A DNA stretch of 64,000 bases from Gymnothorax reevesii. Lineage: Eukaryota > Chordata > Actinopteri > Anguilliformes > Muraenidae. The notes under the pieces are model-generated. The model saw nothing but the letters and a program-made list of their open reading frames with translations, did no database searches and was not told the origin of the DNA. The position numbers and the translations under genes were made by a program. Below are positions 21,288-39,408 of the stretch, piece by piece. Position 1 is the stretch's first letter; each line of letters starts with the position of its first letter. Location of the stretch: NCBI GenBank assembly GCA_029721435.1, contig CM056582.1:40568611-40632610 (forward strand). The letters are read 5' to 3'.

Positions 21288-22758
21288 ATGACATATGTAG
21301 GGGAGCACAATGCGTTTGTCCACGGGTTCTCTGATTGGAAACATTCTGAGAGGAGTGAGAGGCATAAGAGGAGTGAGGAGCCTAGGGCTTGCATGTTAGC
21401 ATTACACAGTCGCTCCAAAAACACAGGAAGAGTTGATTCTGATCTTGTCAAACAAGTTGATGCAGGGAGGCAATACTGGTGGGAAGTTTTGAAAAGAGTT
21501 GTTGTAATTCAGTTTTTGGGGGAGAGGGGCCTTGCTTTCAGGGGAGATGATGCGCGGTTGGGATAACCTCACAAATGGTAATAACTTCGGCATTGTCGAA
21601 CTGTTGGCTAAATTTGACCCTTTTCTCGCTGACCATCACCAGAGGTTTGGAGGCCAGGGCAAAGGCTCTGTGTCCTACCTCTCATCCACAATCTGTGAGG
21701 AATTTATCCACTTAATGGGAGAAAGAACAAAAGAAGCAATTATGAGCGAGATTAAAGAGGCCAAATACTTCTCTGTTATCGTTGACTCCACTCCAGACCT
21801 TGCTCATGTGGACCAATGCACTTTTATTTTCAGGTTTGTAAATAATGGTGGAGAAGTAGTTGAGCGTTTTCTGGCTTTTGAGCCTATTGAAAATCATAGT
21901 GGGAACAGTATGGCTCAGTGTGTTGTTGCAATGGTGGAGAACCTGGACCTAGACTTAACTAACTGTCGAGGCCAGTCTTATGACAATGCAAGTAATATGT
22001 CAGGAAAGTACAATGGAGTCCAAGCTCATCTGAAACGAATAAACCCATTGATTTGTTATGTCCCCTGTGCAGCACATTCATTGAATTTAGTCAGTGTCAA
22101 TGCTGTTAACAGTAGCCCAGAAGCTGGCCGTTTCTTTGACTTTCTGCAATCAATAAACACATTTTGTGCCTCGTCAACACACCGGTGGGGAAAGGTGTTC
22201 CGTGATACAGATGTGAAACTCACACTGAAATCTTTGTCAGGTGTCGCTGGAGTTCAAGAGCTGAAGCAACAAAGGCTCTTTGGAAATATTATGCACAATT
22301 GAGAGAGGCATTGAACAATATTTCCAAAGATTCACAGGAGAAACGTGAAACTAGAAGCGAGGCCTCTGCACTCTGTGGCGAGCTGGACACCGGAGAGATA
22401 GCTTTCATGGCACACTTGTGGGATACAATACTGCAGCGGTTCCAAGCCACGAGCCTGCAGTTGCAGAGACATGACATTGGCATACACACAGCTACACAGC
22501 TTCTCCTTTCACTTTGTGACTTTGTGGCAGCACAGAGAGACAATTTCGCCTTTTTTGAATTGTCAGCTGTAAATGTTACCGATTTAGTCCCCCAAGACTA
22601 CAGACATGACCTCAGCGCACGTAGAAGCGCACGCAAATGTATGGCTGATGAAAGTGCAGAGCCAGGTGTTGAATTTAGTGGAAAATTTTCGGATTGAAAC
22701 GTTCAATGTTCTAATTGACAAACTTGTGTCCTGTCTTAACCATCGGTTAACTGGATAC
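21288..22758 (+). pseudogene. hAT transposase (DUF4371/ZMYM-like), N-terminal two-thirds
   Basis: Frames read the end of a TTF-type zinc finger region (HGFSDWKHSE near 21320), then the RNase H-like transposase core: SYLSSTICEEFIHLMG, FSVIVDSTPDLAHVDQ (first catalytic Asp), NCRGQSYDNASNMSG (second Asp block) and PCAAHSLNLV. This is the DUF4371-type hAT transposase widespread in fish. Frameshifts occur near 21550 and 22300. It is interrupted at 22758 by Gmr1-like copy B and resumes after 29039, with ATAC present on both sides. Confidence 0.88.
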
Positions 22759-23259
22759 TGTTATGGCCCCAATTTGTTATTACATTTCCAACAACAGCAA
22801 CAGCAAGGGATGACAGACACAGTTTTAAAAACGTGAACACATTTCATTTTTAACAAAGACAATAACTAACAACTAACTAACCTACAGACCAAGATTGAAT
22901 AACAAAACAGAAATATTTACAGTCCCTTTTTGTTGGGGTGGCTTGGTGATGTCCTGGGTAAGGGAAAAAAAATGCTCTAACACAGGCAAAAATCCACAAA
23001 AGAAACTTCACAGGTCTTGTACAGAAATGACAGGTCTGGTCACATGTATCCTTCTCCTTGCAATTTCTCCTACTACTTTACTGTCTCAATTCTACTCCTT
23101 ATATACTCTTTTGCAGACCCCACCCACATTTAGACCTTTTTTTTAAAATTTTCGGGGACTTGCCCCAGAAATGTCCAGGACATGTCTAAACCTAGCTCCA
23201 GTCTGGGCTTAATAAAAATAGGTAAATACTGCCATCTAGTGGCCTCTATTCACATTACA
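22759..23259 (-). repeat. 3' LTR of Gmr1-like copy B
   Basis: Read on the minus strand it starts TGTAATGTGAATAG and ends GGGGCCATAACA. It is preceded (minus strand) by the purine run GGAATGGAGG at 23260-23269, the likely polypurine tract that primes plus-strand DNA. Confidence 0.9.
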
Positions 23260-23404
23260 CCTCCATTCCAAAAGGGAAAAATTTTGACTCATAAAGGCAA
23301 AATTTTTCTTTTCAATACAAAATGGTTAAGTGAACACTTGTCTATATATACATATCATACAATATTCAAATAAACACGTGATATATATATATATATATAC
23401 ATTT

Positions 23405-24829
23405 TCAAACACGGGATAAGCAATCAGCAATCACATCGTCAGCACCCTTTACATGCTTAATTTCCAAGTCAAACTCCTGTAAAATCAAACTCCAATTCAA
23501 CAATCTCCGATTCTTGTTTTTCATCTTACTCAAAAACATTAACGGATTGTGGTCTGTGTACACAATCATTGGCTTTTGCCCTGTACAAACATAAACAACA
23601 AAGTGTTGTAAAGATAGAACCAGAGCCAACAGCTCCTTCTCTATTGTGGAATAGTTCCTTTGGTGGCGATTGAACTTCCTGGAGAAGTATGCCACGGGAT
23701 GCTCAATGTCATCAGAGTCACTTCTCTGTAGGAGCACAGATCCACAAGCTTGGTCGCTAGCATCGACCGCGATGGAGAACGGTTTGTTGAAGTCAGGAGA
23801 TTTGAGCACGGGGAAGTGACACAGCAGAGACTTCAGGCGATCGAAGGCTCTCTGGCATGCATCATCCCAAGTGACCTTTACACCTTCCTTCAGTTGGTTA
23901 GTTAGACTGAGAGCAATCTCAGCAAAGTTCTTGCAGAACTTGCGGTAGTACCCGATCATTCCAAGGAAGCGGCGCAAAGCTTTTTTGTTGTCAGGAACTG
24001 GAAAGTCCATGATGGCTTGGACTTTAGCATTTATGGGTGCCACCTTACCCTGGCCTATGACGTAGCCAAGATAGGTGACAGTAGCACAACCAAAGTCACT
24101 CTTGTTCAGGTTAACAGTCAGGTTAGCCTGGGTCAGGCGCTGGAACAACGTCTCTACATCTTTTAGATGTTCTTCCCAGGAGTCACTCCATGTGATCAGG
24201 TCATCGATGTATGCACCCGTGTGTGGCAATCCGGCAATAGTAGACTGTATCATCCTTTGGAATGTGGCTGGGGCATTTTTCATCCCAAAGGGTAGGACTT
24301 CATACTGGTACAACCCAGATGGTGTGGCAAAAGCAGAGATGCTCTTGGCCCTCTCAGTTATAGGCACACACCAATAACCCTTCATTAAATCAATCTTGGT
24401 CAGAAACTTTGCTTGCCCTACTCTATCAATACAATCATCAATCCTAGGTATTGGAAACACATCAGTTCTAGTTACAGCATTGACTTTGCGATAATCTGTA
24501 CAGAATCTAGTACTTCCATCAGGTTTTGAAACTAGCACACAGGGTGAACTCCAATCTGAGTTGGAGGGTCTGATAATATCATGTTCTAACATGTACTCAA
24601 CCTCTTTCTCAGCAATCTTTCTCTTTTCAGGATTCATCCGGTACGGATGCTGTTTTATTGGTTTGGCATCACCAACATCTACATCATGAGAGGCTATAGA
24701 AACTCTCTTTGGAACATCAGGAAACAGATCCTCATATTTCTTGATCAACCTCTCAAACTGATCTCTCAGTGAGGGTTCTAAGTGCTGGAGTTTTACATCA
24801 AGATTTTGCAACACTTCAGAATTTGACAA
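23405..24829 (-). pseudogene. Reverse transcriptase - RNase H of Gmr1-like copy B
   Basis: This 474-residue open frame contains the RT palm (SSPCVLVSKPDGSTRFCTDY, LPFGMKNAPATFQRM, active site YIDD) and RNase H (AVDASDQACGSVLLQRSD, YTDHNPLMFL), ending DDVIADCLSRV. It matches the C-terminal half of copy A almost residue for residue. The Met at the start is not native: the frame belongs to a longer polyprotein cut off by the MITE insertion at 24864-25162. Confidence 0.88.
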
Positions 24830-24863
24830 TTTACATGAAAGAACTTCAGCTTTAATTCTAGGT

Positions 24864-25162
24864 CAGGGATGGGCAACTCCGGTCCTGGAGGGCCGGTGTG
24901 TCTGCAGGTTTTTATTTCTATCAATTACCAAGACTAATTGAGTTAATTGGCTGCATACACAAATATAGATTTTTGCAAAGGTTTGATCAAAGAAAAATGT
25001 TTTATGTAGAGAGACAAGAACTGTATTTGGTGGTAATTCATGATCATTTAATGAAATGTCAAATTTCATGAATAGTTTGGCTAATTTAGATAATTAACTA
25101 ATTAAAGGCTAGAGCTTGGTGTGAAAACCAGGGACAGATACGGCCCTCGTTGCCCATCCCTG
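24864..25162. mobile_element. hAT-type MITE (299 bp) inserted in Gmr1-like copy B
   Basis: Ends CAGGGATGGGCAAC and its reverse complement, with an exact 8-bp duplication ttctaggt at 24856-24863 and 25163-25170. Copy A carries the uninterrupted site once (acctagaa, 2458-2465). The ends resemble a very common fish family beginning CAGGGATGGGCAACTCCGG. No coding capacity. Confidence 0.92.
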
Positions 25163-25170
25163 TTCTAGGT

Positions 25171-26210
25171 TCATCATCTTGAAACTCCCCCTCATCTTCA
25201 CAAATCTCGGCCATAGGAGAATCTGAAGTGACAGCTGCAACCCTAGCATTTCTGTCATGATAAGGCTTCAGCATGTTAATGTGACACAATTGTTTTGGTT
25301 TTCTCCTATCTGGAGTCTTCACAATGTAATTGAGATCATTGAGTTTTGTCAGAATTTCATAAGGACCATGAAATATAGCCTGCAATGGATTGGACTGCAA
25401 GGGAAACAACACAAGGACCTTGTCTCCTGGTTTAAACTCACGGCTTCTAGCTTTATGATCATACTAAGTTTTAATTTTTCCCTGACTTGATTTCAAGTTC
25501 TCTTTGGCTAGGTCACAAGCTGCACGCAATCTTTCCTTGAACTTGCTAACATAGTCTAACAGACTGATGTGCGGCTCTTCCTCTTGCCATTGTTCACTCA
25601 ATAATAGCAAAGGAACTCTCAGTTCATGACCAAACACTAGCTCAAATGGACTGAATCCAGTAGACTCCTGCACTGCTTCTCTAGCTGCAAACAACAGCAA
25701 ATGAACACCTTCATCCCAGTCTTTCTCATGGTCATAACAATAAGTCCTCATCATTGTCTTGAGAGTGGAATGAAACCGCTCTAAGGCACCCTGACTTTCT
25801 GGATGATAGGCACTAGAAAGAATCTGCTTTGCACCTAGTTCATACACAACCTGCTGAAACAATTCTGAAGTGAAATTGCTACCTTGGTCTGACTGAATTT
25901 CCCTGGGAAGGCCAAACAACGTGAAGAACTTTATCAAAGCCTTTGAGATTGCAGTTGCCTTGATGTTACGTAGAGGTATGGCTTCGGGGAATCTGGTAGA
26001 TGCACACATGATTGTCAACAAGTACTGATTTCCAGATCTAGTCTTAGGTAATGGACCAACACAATCAACAATGACCTTAGAGAATGGCTCCCCAAATGCT
26101 GGGATAGGCTGCAATGGAGCTACAGGTGGGTCTAACTGGTGTTTTCCAACTACCTGAAAGTGTGACAGGTTTTGCAAAAGTTGGAAACGTCTTTCCAAAG
26201 CCCAGGCCAA
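25171..26210 (-). pseudogene. Integrase core and C-terminus of Gmr1-like copy B
   Basis: Frame 26210-25464 reads the integrase core with the same catalytic blocks as copy A (VIVDCVGPL, QSDQGSNFTS, YHPESQGALERFHS). A TAG replaces the Trp codon found in copy A near 25464, after which the GPY/F region (FHGPYEILTKLNDLNYIV) continues to 25171, where the MITE interrupts it. A one-base deletion near 26155 separates the core from its zinc-binding domain. Confidence 0.85.
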
Positions 26211-28416
26211 AAGAAGTGTTTCATGATCTTATCAACAGTCTTGTTAACACCAAGATGACCTCCTAAAGATAAACTATGAGCCATTGTTAAGATCTCATTC
26301 CTGTAGACCTTCGGAAAAACAATTTGCTTGACCACTGCCCAATCTGCATTGGCAGGGATATCAGGAGGGCGCCACTTCCGCATCAACACACCATCCTTGA
26401 GATAATACCCAACTGGAACTGCGTCTATTTCTTTATCAGGAAGGGCTCTCCTCCTTAGTGCACAAATTTCAGGATCATAAGTTTGCTCCTCAATCAACCG
26501 CTTTCTGGACAGAGACAAGTCTCCAGACACATCAGAATCACCAAACCCATCTGGCTGGCTGAACAATGAACTGATAAAAGTGTCTGATAAGTTCTCAAAC
26601 GGAGAAACCATCGTAGGCCAATCAAAGTCATGAGGCGAACCACCTGAGTCCTGACTATTTAATGTGCTGGACGGCATCACAACATCTTCTTCTTTAGCCT
26701 TCTTGGCCATAGCACGAGTCACTGCGCAAGAAGGATACAGAGATGGGTCCTCATCCCCATCTTCAGTGCTCGGCTGTGAAGTAAGATGTACAGGGGGAAC
26801 TACTTTGCCCCCAGCCAGGTCATTGCCTAGCAACAGAGAAACACCCTTTATAGGTAGACTTGACATAAGTCCCACCTTTACCTGTCCAGTAACTAAATCT
26901 GACTTCAAGAATATAGAGCGCAGGGGTACAGATACAGTCCTCCCTTCAATACCCTGTACAAGTATGAAATCCCCTGAAGCGGTCTCATCACGTAACTCCA
27001 AGGAGTCCATCAACAAAAGTGACTGAGAAGCTCCGGTATCCCTTCGGATATATATGGGGACAGGAGTAGTATGCTCATTCAGAGCCACAAATCCCTCTGA
27101 CACAAATGGAAGAAATTCCTCCCTCACAAAGTCAGCAGTATCAGGCTTTTTAGCCCCACAAGAAGCAGGCAATTTAGCAGATTGGTTATCTACTACAGGG
27201 GTTTCTAACCTTGTTTTCACAAAGGCATTTGGTTTGGTATCCTTTTCTTTTTTTTTCTTAGCTTTTAGGAACCAACAGTTAGTTGAAACATGACCAGATT
27301 TCTTGCAATAACTGCAAACTAGACCACTTTTGTCACTGTCAGCTTTCACACTTTGATCAGACCTGTTACTGGATTTCTGAGCACCATCACCAGATTTGTC
27401 TTTGTCTTTGGGTGAGGAATCTTGGGTATCACCGTAACCCTTTTTCTGAAATTGGGACCATGTATTGTTACTGCTAGACTGAAATTTGGACTTATGTGTG
27501 AGAACATATTCATCTGCAAATTTGGCAGCTGATTGCAAATTCAGTGCTTGCTTCTCATTAAGGTAGGTCTTAATATCATCCTTAACACAGTTCTTGAATT
27601 CTTCAACTAACACCATCTCTTTTAGTGAGTTGAAATCATCCTTGACCTCCAGAGAAGTACACCAGCGTTCAAAGCAAACCTGCTTCTCATTAGCAAATTC
27701 AACATAAGTCTGATTTTCAGATTTCTTCAGACCTCTGAATTTCTGTCGGTAAGCCTCTGGAACCAACTCATAAGCTCTCAAAATAACCTTTTTGACAACC
27801 TCATAATCAGAGGAATCATCTGCAGACAAAGCCGAATAGGCTTGTTGAGCTTTACCCTTGAGGACAGTTTGCAACATCAGAGACCAGTGTTCCATTGGCC
27901 ACTGGCAACTCTTTGCTACCTTTTCAAAACACTGGAAATAGTTGTCAACATCCTTTTCTGCAAATGGAGGCACCAGTTTTTCCTCCTGGCGAGCCCGAAA
28001 TTTATTTTCTGTTGCTATTTTTATTTTTAGTTGCTCCATTTGGAGTCTTTCTTCTCTATCGAATTTCTCTAATTCAAAATCTCTCTGTCTTGCAAATTTT
28101 TCTGACTCAAACTGTCTGTTTTTCTTTTTCTTCCCTCTCAAATTCTCTGTTTTTCTCTTTCCTCCCTTTCAATCTCTAGCATTTTTAATTTAAGTTCCAT
28201 TTCCATATTTGGATTTTCCACTGGCAACTGTTCCAGATCTCCTGGTGCAAACACATTTTCATCAATGTAATATTCAACTATCTCTCTAGCCAGTCTTGCT
28301 TTTCGCATGGCTGGTTTTACCTCTGTCAGCTCTAAATGTCTGCAAATTTCTAGCAGTTCTGTCTTTTTAAAAGACTTCAAAACCTCAACGGTTGGTGATG
28401 CCAAGAAATCATCCAT
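26150..28416 (-). pseudogene. Gag, zinc knuckle, protease and integrase zinc domain of Gmr1-like copy B
   Basis: The N-terminal frame (28416-28138) starts MDDFLASPTVEVLKSFKKTE and has a short SAP-like helical motif (LLEICRHLELTEV). After a frameshift in an A-rich tract near 28140, a 663-residue frame has a charged coiled coil, a capsid region at about 27980-27630 (NYFQCFEKVAKSCQWP, LKGKAQQAYSALS, VPEAYRQKFRG), the CCHC knuckle CSYCKKSGHVSTNC, protease DTGAS and the integrase HHCC domain. The capsid pattern is the one from which the vertebrate SCAN domain is thought to descend (known of Gmr1-like elements). Confidence 0.87.
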
Positions 28417-28515
28417 TGCTGTTGATCTGTCAATATATTTATATCGAAAAATTCAAAAAACAATTTTACAGTTTGAAATGTTAGATTTTCAATAAATGAC
28501 TCACAAAATGGTCTC

Positions 28516-28532
28516 TCCCGGACGAGCCCCCA
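28516..28532 (-). promoter_or_regulatory. tRNA-Pro-type primer binding site of Gmr1-like copy B
   Basis: Three bases inside the 5' LTR, the minus strand reads TGGGGGCTCGTCCGGGA, the complement of a tRNA-Pro 3' end with CCA. This is the site where minus-strand DNA synthesis would be primed. Confidence 0.85.
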
Positions 28533-28535
28533 ATT

Positions 28536-29039
28536 TGTTATGGCCCCAATTTGTTATTACATTTCCAACACAACAGCAAGGGATGACAGACACAGTTTTA
28601 AAAACTTGAACACATTTAATTTTTAACAAAGACAATAACTAACAACTAACTAACCTACAGACCAAGATTGAATAACAAAACAGAAATATTTACAGTCCCT
28701 TTTTGTTGGGGTAGCTTGGTGATGTCCTGGGTAAGGAAAAAAAATGCTCTAACACAGGCAAAAATCCACAAAAGAAACTTCACAGGTCTTGAACAGAAAT
28801 GACAGGTCTGGTCACATGTATCCTTCTCTTTGCAATTTCTCCTACTACTTTACTGTCTCAATTCTACTCCTTATATACTCTTTTGCAGACCCCACCCACA
28901 TTTAGACCTTTTTTTTTTATTTTATTTTCGGGGAATTGCCCCAGACATGTCCAGGACATGTCTAAACCTAGCTCCAGTCTGGGCTTAATAAAAAAAAAAA
29001 GGTAAATACTTCCATCTAGTGGCCTCTATTCACATTACA
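28536..29039 (-). repeat. 5' LTR of Gmr1-like copy B
   Basis: 504 bp, same TG...CA ends as the 3' LTR. It contains a TATATA-type signal (ccttatatactc on the plus strand near 28870, i.e. gagtatataagg on the minus strand), a plausible TATA box for the element's transcript. Confidence 0.9.
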
Positions 29040-29640
29040 ATACACACACTTGACCAATCTTTTTCCATGTTCTTTTCATGCCTGATAATATGTCCAACAG
29101 TGAGCTCACTTTAAGGGCCGAATCTCTTGCTGCAGCATATCCCACTGATCTGACCATGAGCTTGGCAGATGAACTTGTTCAGTACGAATCATTCATTTCA
29201 GAAGAACAAAAATGACCAAATACAATGCTAAAGACCACGGTAAATTTGGATTTCCAGTCCACTTTCCCAAATGTTTACATAGCACTCAGACTGTTTTTGA
29301 CCCTGCCAATAACAAACTGTGAAGGGGAACGGTCATTCTCCGGACTGGCTCGAATTAAAAATGAGCTCAGGATGAAAATGTGCAAAAATCAGTTGAATTC
29401 ACTCTCCCTTCTAGCAATAGAATCAGAGTTGGTTCGACAGCTCAACTTTGATGAGTTAGTGGACGACTTTGCAAGAAGAGCAGAGCAGAAATAAACCTTT
29501 GTAGAATCCTTACGTACGGTAGGTTGGCATGGGGGTGGGGGGGTTCGGAGTGTTCGGGGGGGGGCCCTTTGCAAACTCCTGGTCCCGGGGCCCAGACCCC
29601 CCATAATCCTGCCCTGCCTATCGAATGGCCTATCAAACAC
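29040..29640 (+). pseudogene. hAT transposase C-terminal part and element end
   Basis: This continues the pseudogene cut at 22758. Frames read the C-terminal dimerisation domain (LRLFLTLPITNCEGERSFSG, ARIKNELRMKM, LNSLSLLAIESEL, DELVDDFARRAEQK) ending at 29494. After it a G-rich tail (ggggcccttt, tcccggggcccagacccccc, taatcctgccctgcc to about 29625) matches the way these fish hAT elements end. At least one frameshift or stop lies between 29044 and 29225. Confidence 0.85.
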
Positions 29641-30316
29641 TGGAGAAAGACATGTCTTTGAACACTAACATGCTTAGTACCTCAGAAACAGGTAAAATCT
29701 CTAATGTGAGACATACTACATCATTCTAGCATTAAAGATATGGGTAGGACCTTTCCCAACGATACTTACAAGACATTTGCCCTCCGCAACAAAACATCTG
29801 ATGCAATATGTGTGTTGTTTGGATGACTCTACAGACCCTTATGAATGAATACATGTATTTTTTGAAAAAAAAAAAAAAAAAACATAATTATTATATGAAA
29901 ATGACCTTTTCTTGGGAGGAATTTTCTTCGCCATGACCTCAGGAAGGTAGATCAGGACGTCAACAACATCATGTGCCAAAAAGGTCACAGAAACATTTTT
30001 TTTTTTTCTTAAGAAAGTTTGTCTGCTCACATATCATTGATATATAGAACTTGTATCATGTTTAAAAATTTATTTATTAGCGTAAAATGACAATAAAACA
30101 GTTTGGCAATTATAGATGCTGGTGGGCTATTCACAAATTTGTATTTTTATGCAGTCTTATGCTTGCACCAATACAGATAAACAATGCATCATTCAAAGTA
30201 ATCAGCAATTTGTGCTGGGTGCTGGTTTCTAATGAAAAGCCTGTTCGTGCAACATGATTGATCGCTCCTGCAAAAGTTATGTTTTTTTTCCTCATAAATT
30301 GATAAATTGTTAATTT
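29641..30316. other. No gene; downstream region of the kinase gene
   Basis: AT-rich with poly-A/T runs near 29865 and 30000. It probably includes the 3' UTR of the minus-strand kinase gene next to it, but I could not fix a polyadenylation site. Confidence 0.45.
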
Positions 30317-36765
<6,449 letters not shown>

Positions 36766-37268
36766 CTTCAGTACTCAATCGTACATCCAATCGTAATCAC
36801 ACTTTGTGTCTCCAGCGAAGCATCGGTTAGCTCTGATACACAGTAGCTAGTGCGTATCAGGTTATATGGGAGTTATAGTTATTTGCATCACAGAAGCAAC
36901 CGAAGAATCCTAAAGCTTGCAACACTTGTGATGTCACAGTTTGTAATCCGTCATAATTCTTGTTGCATTTTTCGTCGCAGAATTTCCATAACAACGTGAG
37001 ACGAATGTCAGGCGCCAAAAATTCTGACGGCTGAATGAACTGGAGTGCTGAAATTGAGGGCTGGATGCTTCATGTTAAAACCACAAACGCGTCATTATGG
37101 AGCTTACAAGTGACAGGAAAGACACGCACCCTGGTGGATTCAAGCTCTAGGATTGTCCAGTTGTTTAAGCGCCTGGTCCAGAACCAGAGGCACAGGCTGT
37201 AGCCTGTACGGGAATTTTACTTTTTACCCCCACATGCACTCCTGACACCATTCGGTGCTCATTTGCAT

Positions 37269-39254
37269 CAGAGGCGATACCAGGATGCCAAGCTTGGATG
37301 GGCATTTTTCCTCTTTGGGGGGGCAAATGAAAGAACCTCTAAATCGCCATAAAATAAATAAATAGGGCCTATATATATAATATATAGTGGCGGTTGGTGA
37401 ACTGGCGATAGGGGAGGGACATTAACAGGTGTTGCCAGTTGCCATTAATTATGCTCAATGGGCCTGTGCCAATCGTGAACCGCGATTTTTTTAAGGCGTA
37501 GCACCACCACCTGCAGCCATGGGGTGAACATCCGAGCTTTCCCTTTTCCTTCATTAAACCCAATGCAGGTTGAACGAAAGTGCGAAACAAAGGGCATGTG
37601 AAATGCTTCCGGAAAAAAACTTGACTGACATCAGTATTTTTCGGCGACATGGGGCACGGAGCTAAGTAAAGGACTACAGAATCGCCTCATATTAACCAAT
37701 TGTGCAACTGTCAGAAAAGCAAACCCGTTCCCATTTACTTTGCTTGATTGGCAATCAAATGGTGAATTCGTTTACTCGCAAAGTTGAATGAGTCGAGCTG
37801 TTTAGACAGCATATTTGATTGATGCATTTCGAAATTTAAATGGCCACAGAACAGCTGATTTGCATGAACGCGATTGTCATTGCCAGGCGATTTCGTGCAA
37901 CTGATCGTTTATATCCCACATTCATGTTTCATCCACTTTTGGGGAAGAGGAATATTTTTCTAATTATTCAAACTGGCATTCTTTCAATCTAACACCGTAG
38001 CCCAGTTAGGCTGGTCTGCTTTTCACCGTCACATCTTAATCGTTATAGGCCACTGAAATTGTTTGATTGTTATTTAGGCCAAGTACACGGAAGAAGATTT
38101 AGGGAAGGACGGAGCACCTGCAATTCGCGAAATATAAACTCAGGCTTCTTCCCGGCGGCATTTTAAATCGTTTTAAGCCGTATAAAGAAATTACACGCGG
38201 CTGCCTGCACACCTCATGACTGTAAGTGGGTCTCATCACACTTTAAAAAAAAATCTGCGGTCAACATTGCCACATCCCAACTCAGCATTTCATCTCTCGT
38301 TGTAGTAGGCTATATCTGGAGATCTATAATGATAAAATAAAAATAGAGTTTCGTTATAAAAGCTCCCTGGATTTTAAGCGTCTAGGAGAAAAACAAGGTA
38401 GAAAACCTTCTGAAACGCGGATGAAACGTGAAAGTGAGATTATAAATGATCAGTAGCACGAAATGGCGTGGCAATTACATCGTGTTCATGCAAATCTGCT
38501 GTTCTACGGCCATTTAAATTTTGAAATGCATCAAACATGGTGTCTTAATAAACAGCTCTACTCATTCAGCTTGGAGACTAAACGAATACACCATTTGATT
38601 GCCAATCAAGCAAAGTAAACGGGAAAAGGTTGACTTTTCTTAGAGTTGCCTTCTTAAGTCCTTTACTTGGCTCCATGCAGCACATCGCCGAAAAATACTT
38701 ACGCTAGTCAAGTTTTCTTCCCGAAGTGCTTATGATACAGAATTATTGTTGTAACAACCCAAGTGAGTGACTAGCAACTCCAGACGAGCTGCCTGGGCTC
38801 ACTCGGCAGCCAACTCTGGTTATAACCACACGAGTCAATACAGATGCCAAACTAGTACACAAACTACCTTAATGTCAAACAACAAGATGGACAAAATTAG
38901 CGGTGGCATAAGTGGCAACAAAAGAGATATGGGCAAAGTTTTAATTCCCCGAGAGAAGCGCAGGGCCGGAGACGTGACCTCAGACTGATGAGTTTCGACG
39001 GCAGTTTAAGAGAATGGGACAGTACTAATAATTCGATAGTGCCCGTTGTTTTCACAGCAGAATAGACTGGCAAAGGAATCCACCAATCACACATAGTGAT
39101 AGATAGATGAAGCATACGTAAAGCCCACTCTAAATGGCTGTCTATCTCCGGCTGCGAATCAGTTCGATATCGCGTGTTTGCTGTCATTGGGGGGGCAGAG
39201 CTTTTCTCAGGGTGGGCACTGCCCACCCCCTGCCCTCCCTTGGTAACGCCCCTG
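37269..39254. mobile_element. hAT-type non-autonomous element (1,986 bp), 8-bp duplication atttgcat
   Basis: Ends CAGAGGCGATACCA and, on the other side, the complement of CAGGGGCGTTACCA. The duplication atttgcat lies at 37261-37268 and 39255-39262; the other duplicate has the empty site at 39981-39988. Inside are long inverted arms (about 37590-37900 against 38455-38730). No transposase frame. Confidence 0.87.
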
Positions 39255-39408
39255 ATTTGCATTATCCCATCCGACGCGCATAAACGACAATTGTAGGCCT
39301 ATATACAAGCTGTTGCGTGCTGGAAAATGACAAGGTTGTGTATTGGCCCTCCACAATGTGCAAAACGTCAGAGGGTCCATCTGCTATTGGCACCCATGTT
39401 TTCCAACA

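Larger units (their letters stand above)
22759..29039 (-). mobile_element. Gmr1-like Ty3/Gypsy LTR retrotransposon, copy B, full length
   Basis: Two LTRs (22759-23259 and 28536-29039) bracket gag, protease, integrase, RT and RNase H in Gmr1 order on the minus strand. The target duplication ATAC lies at 22755-22758 and 29040-29043. A primer-binding site and a polypurine run are visible. The coding frame carries a frameshift near 28140, a one-base deletion near 26155, a TAG near 25464 and a 299-bp MITE insertion at 24864, so the copy is not autonomous. The two LTRs differ by few changes, which points to a fairly recent insertion. Confidence 0.93.

Noticed and set aside
26664..27293. Plus-strand frames over Gmr1 copy B and the matching minus-strand frames at 331-963 in copy A
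   Set aside because: They are conserved only because the sense gag-protease frame is conserved; antisense shadows.
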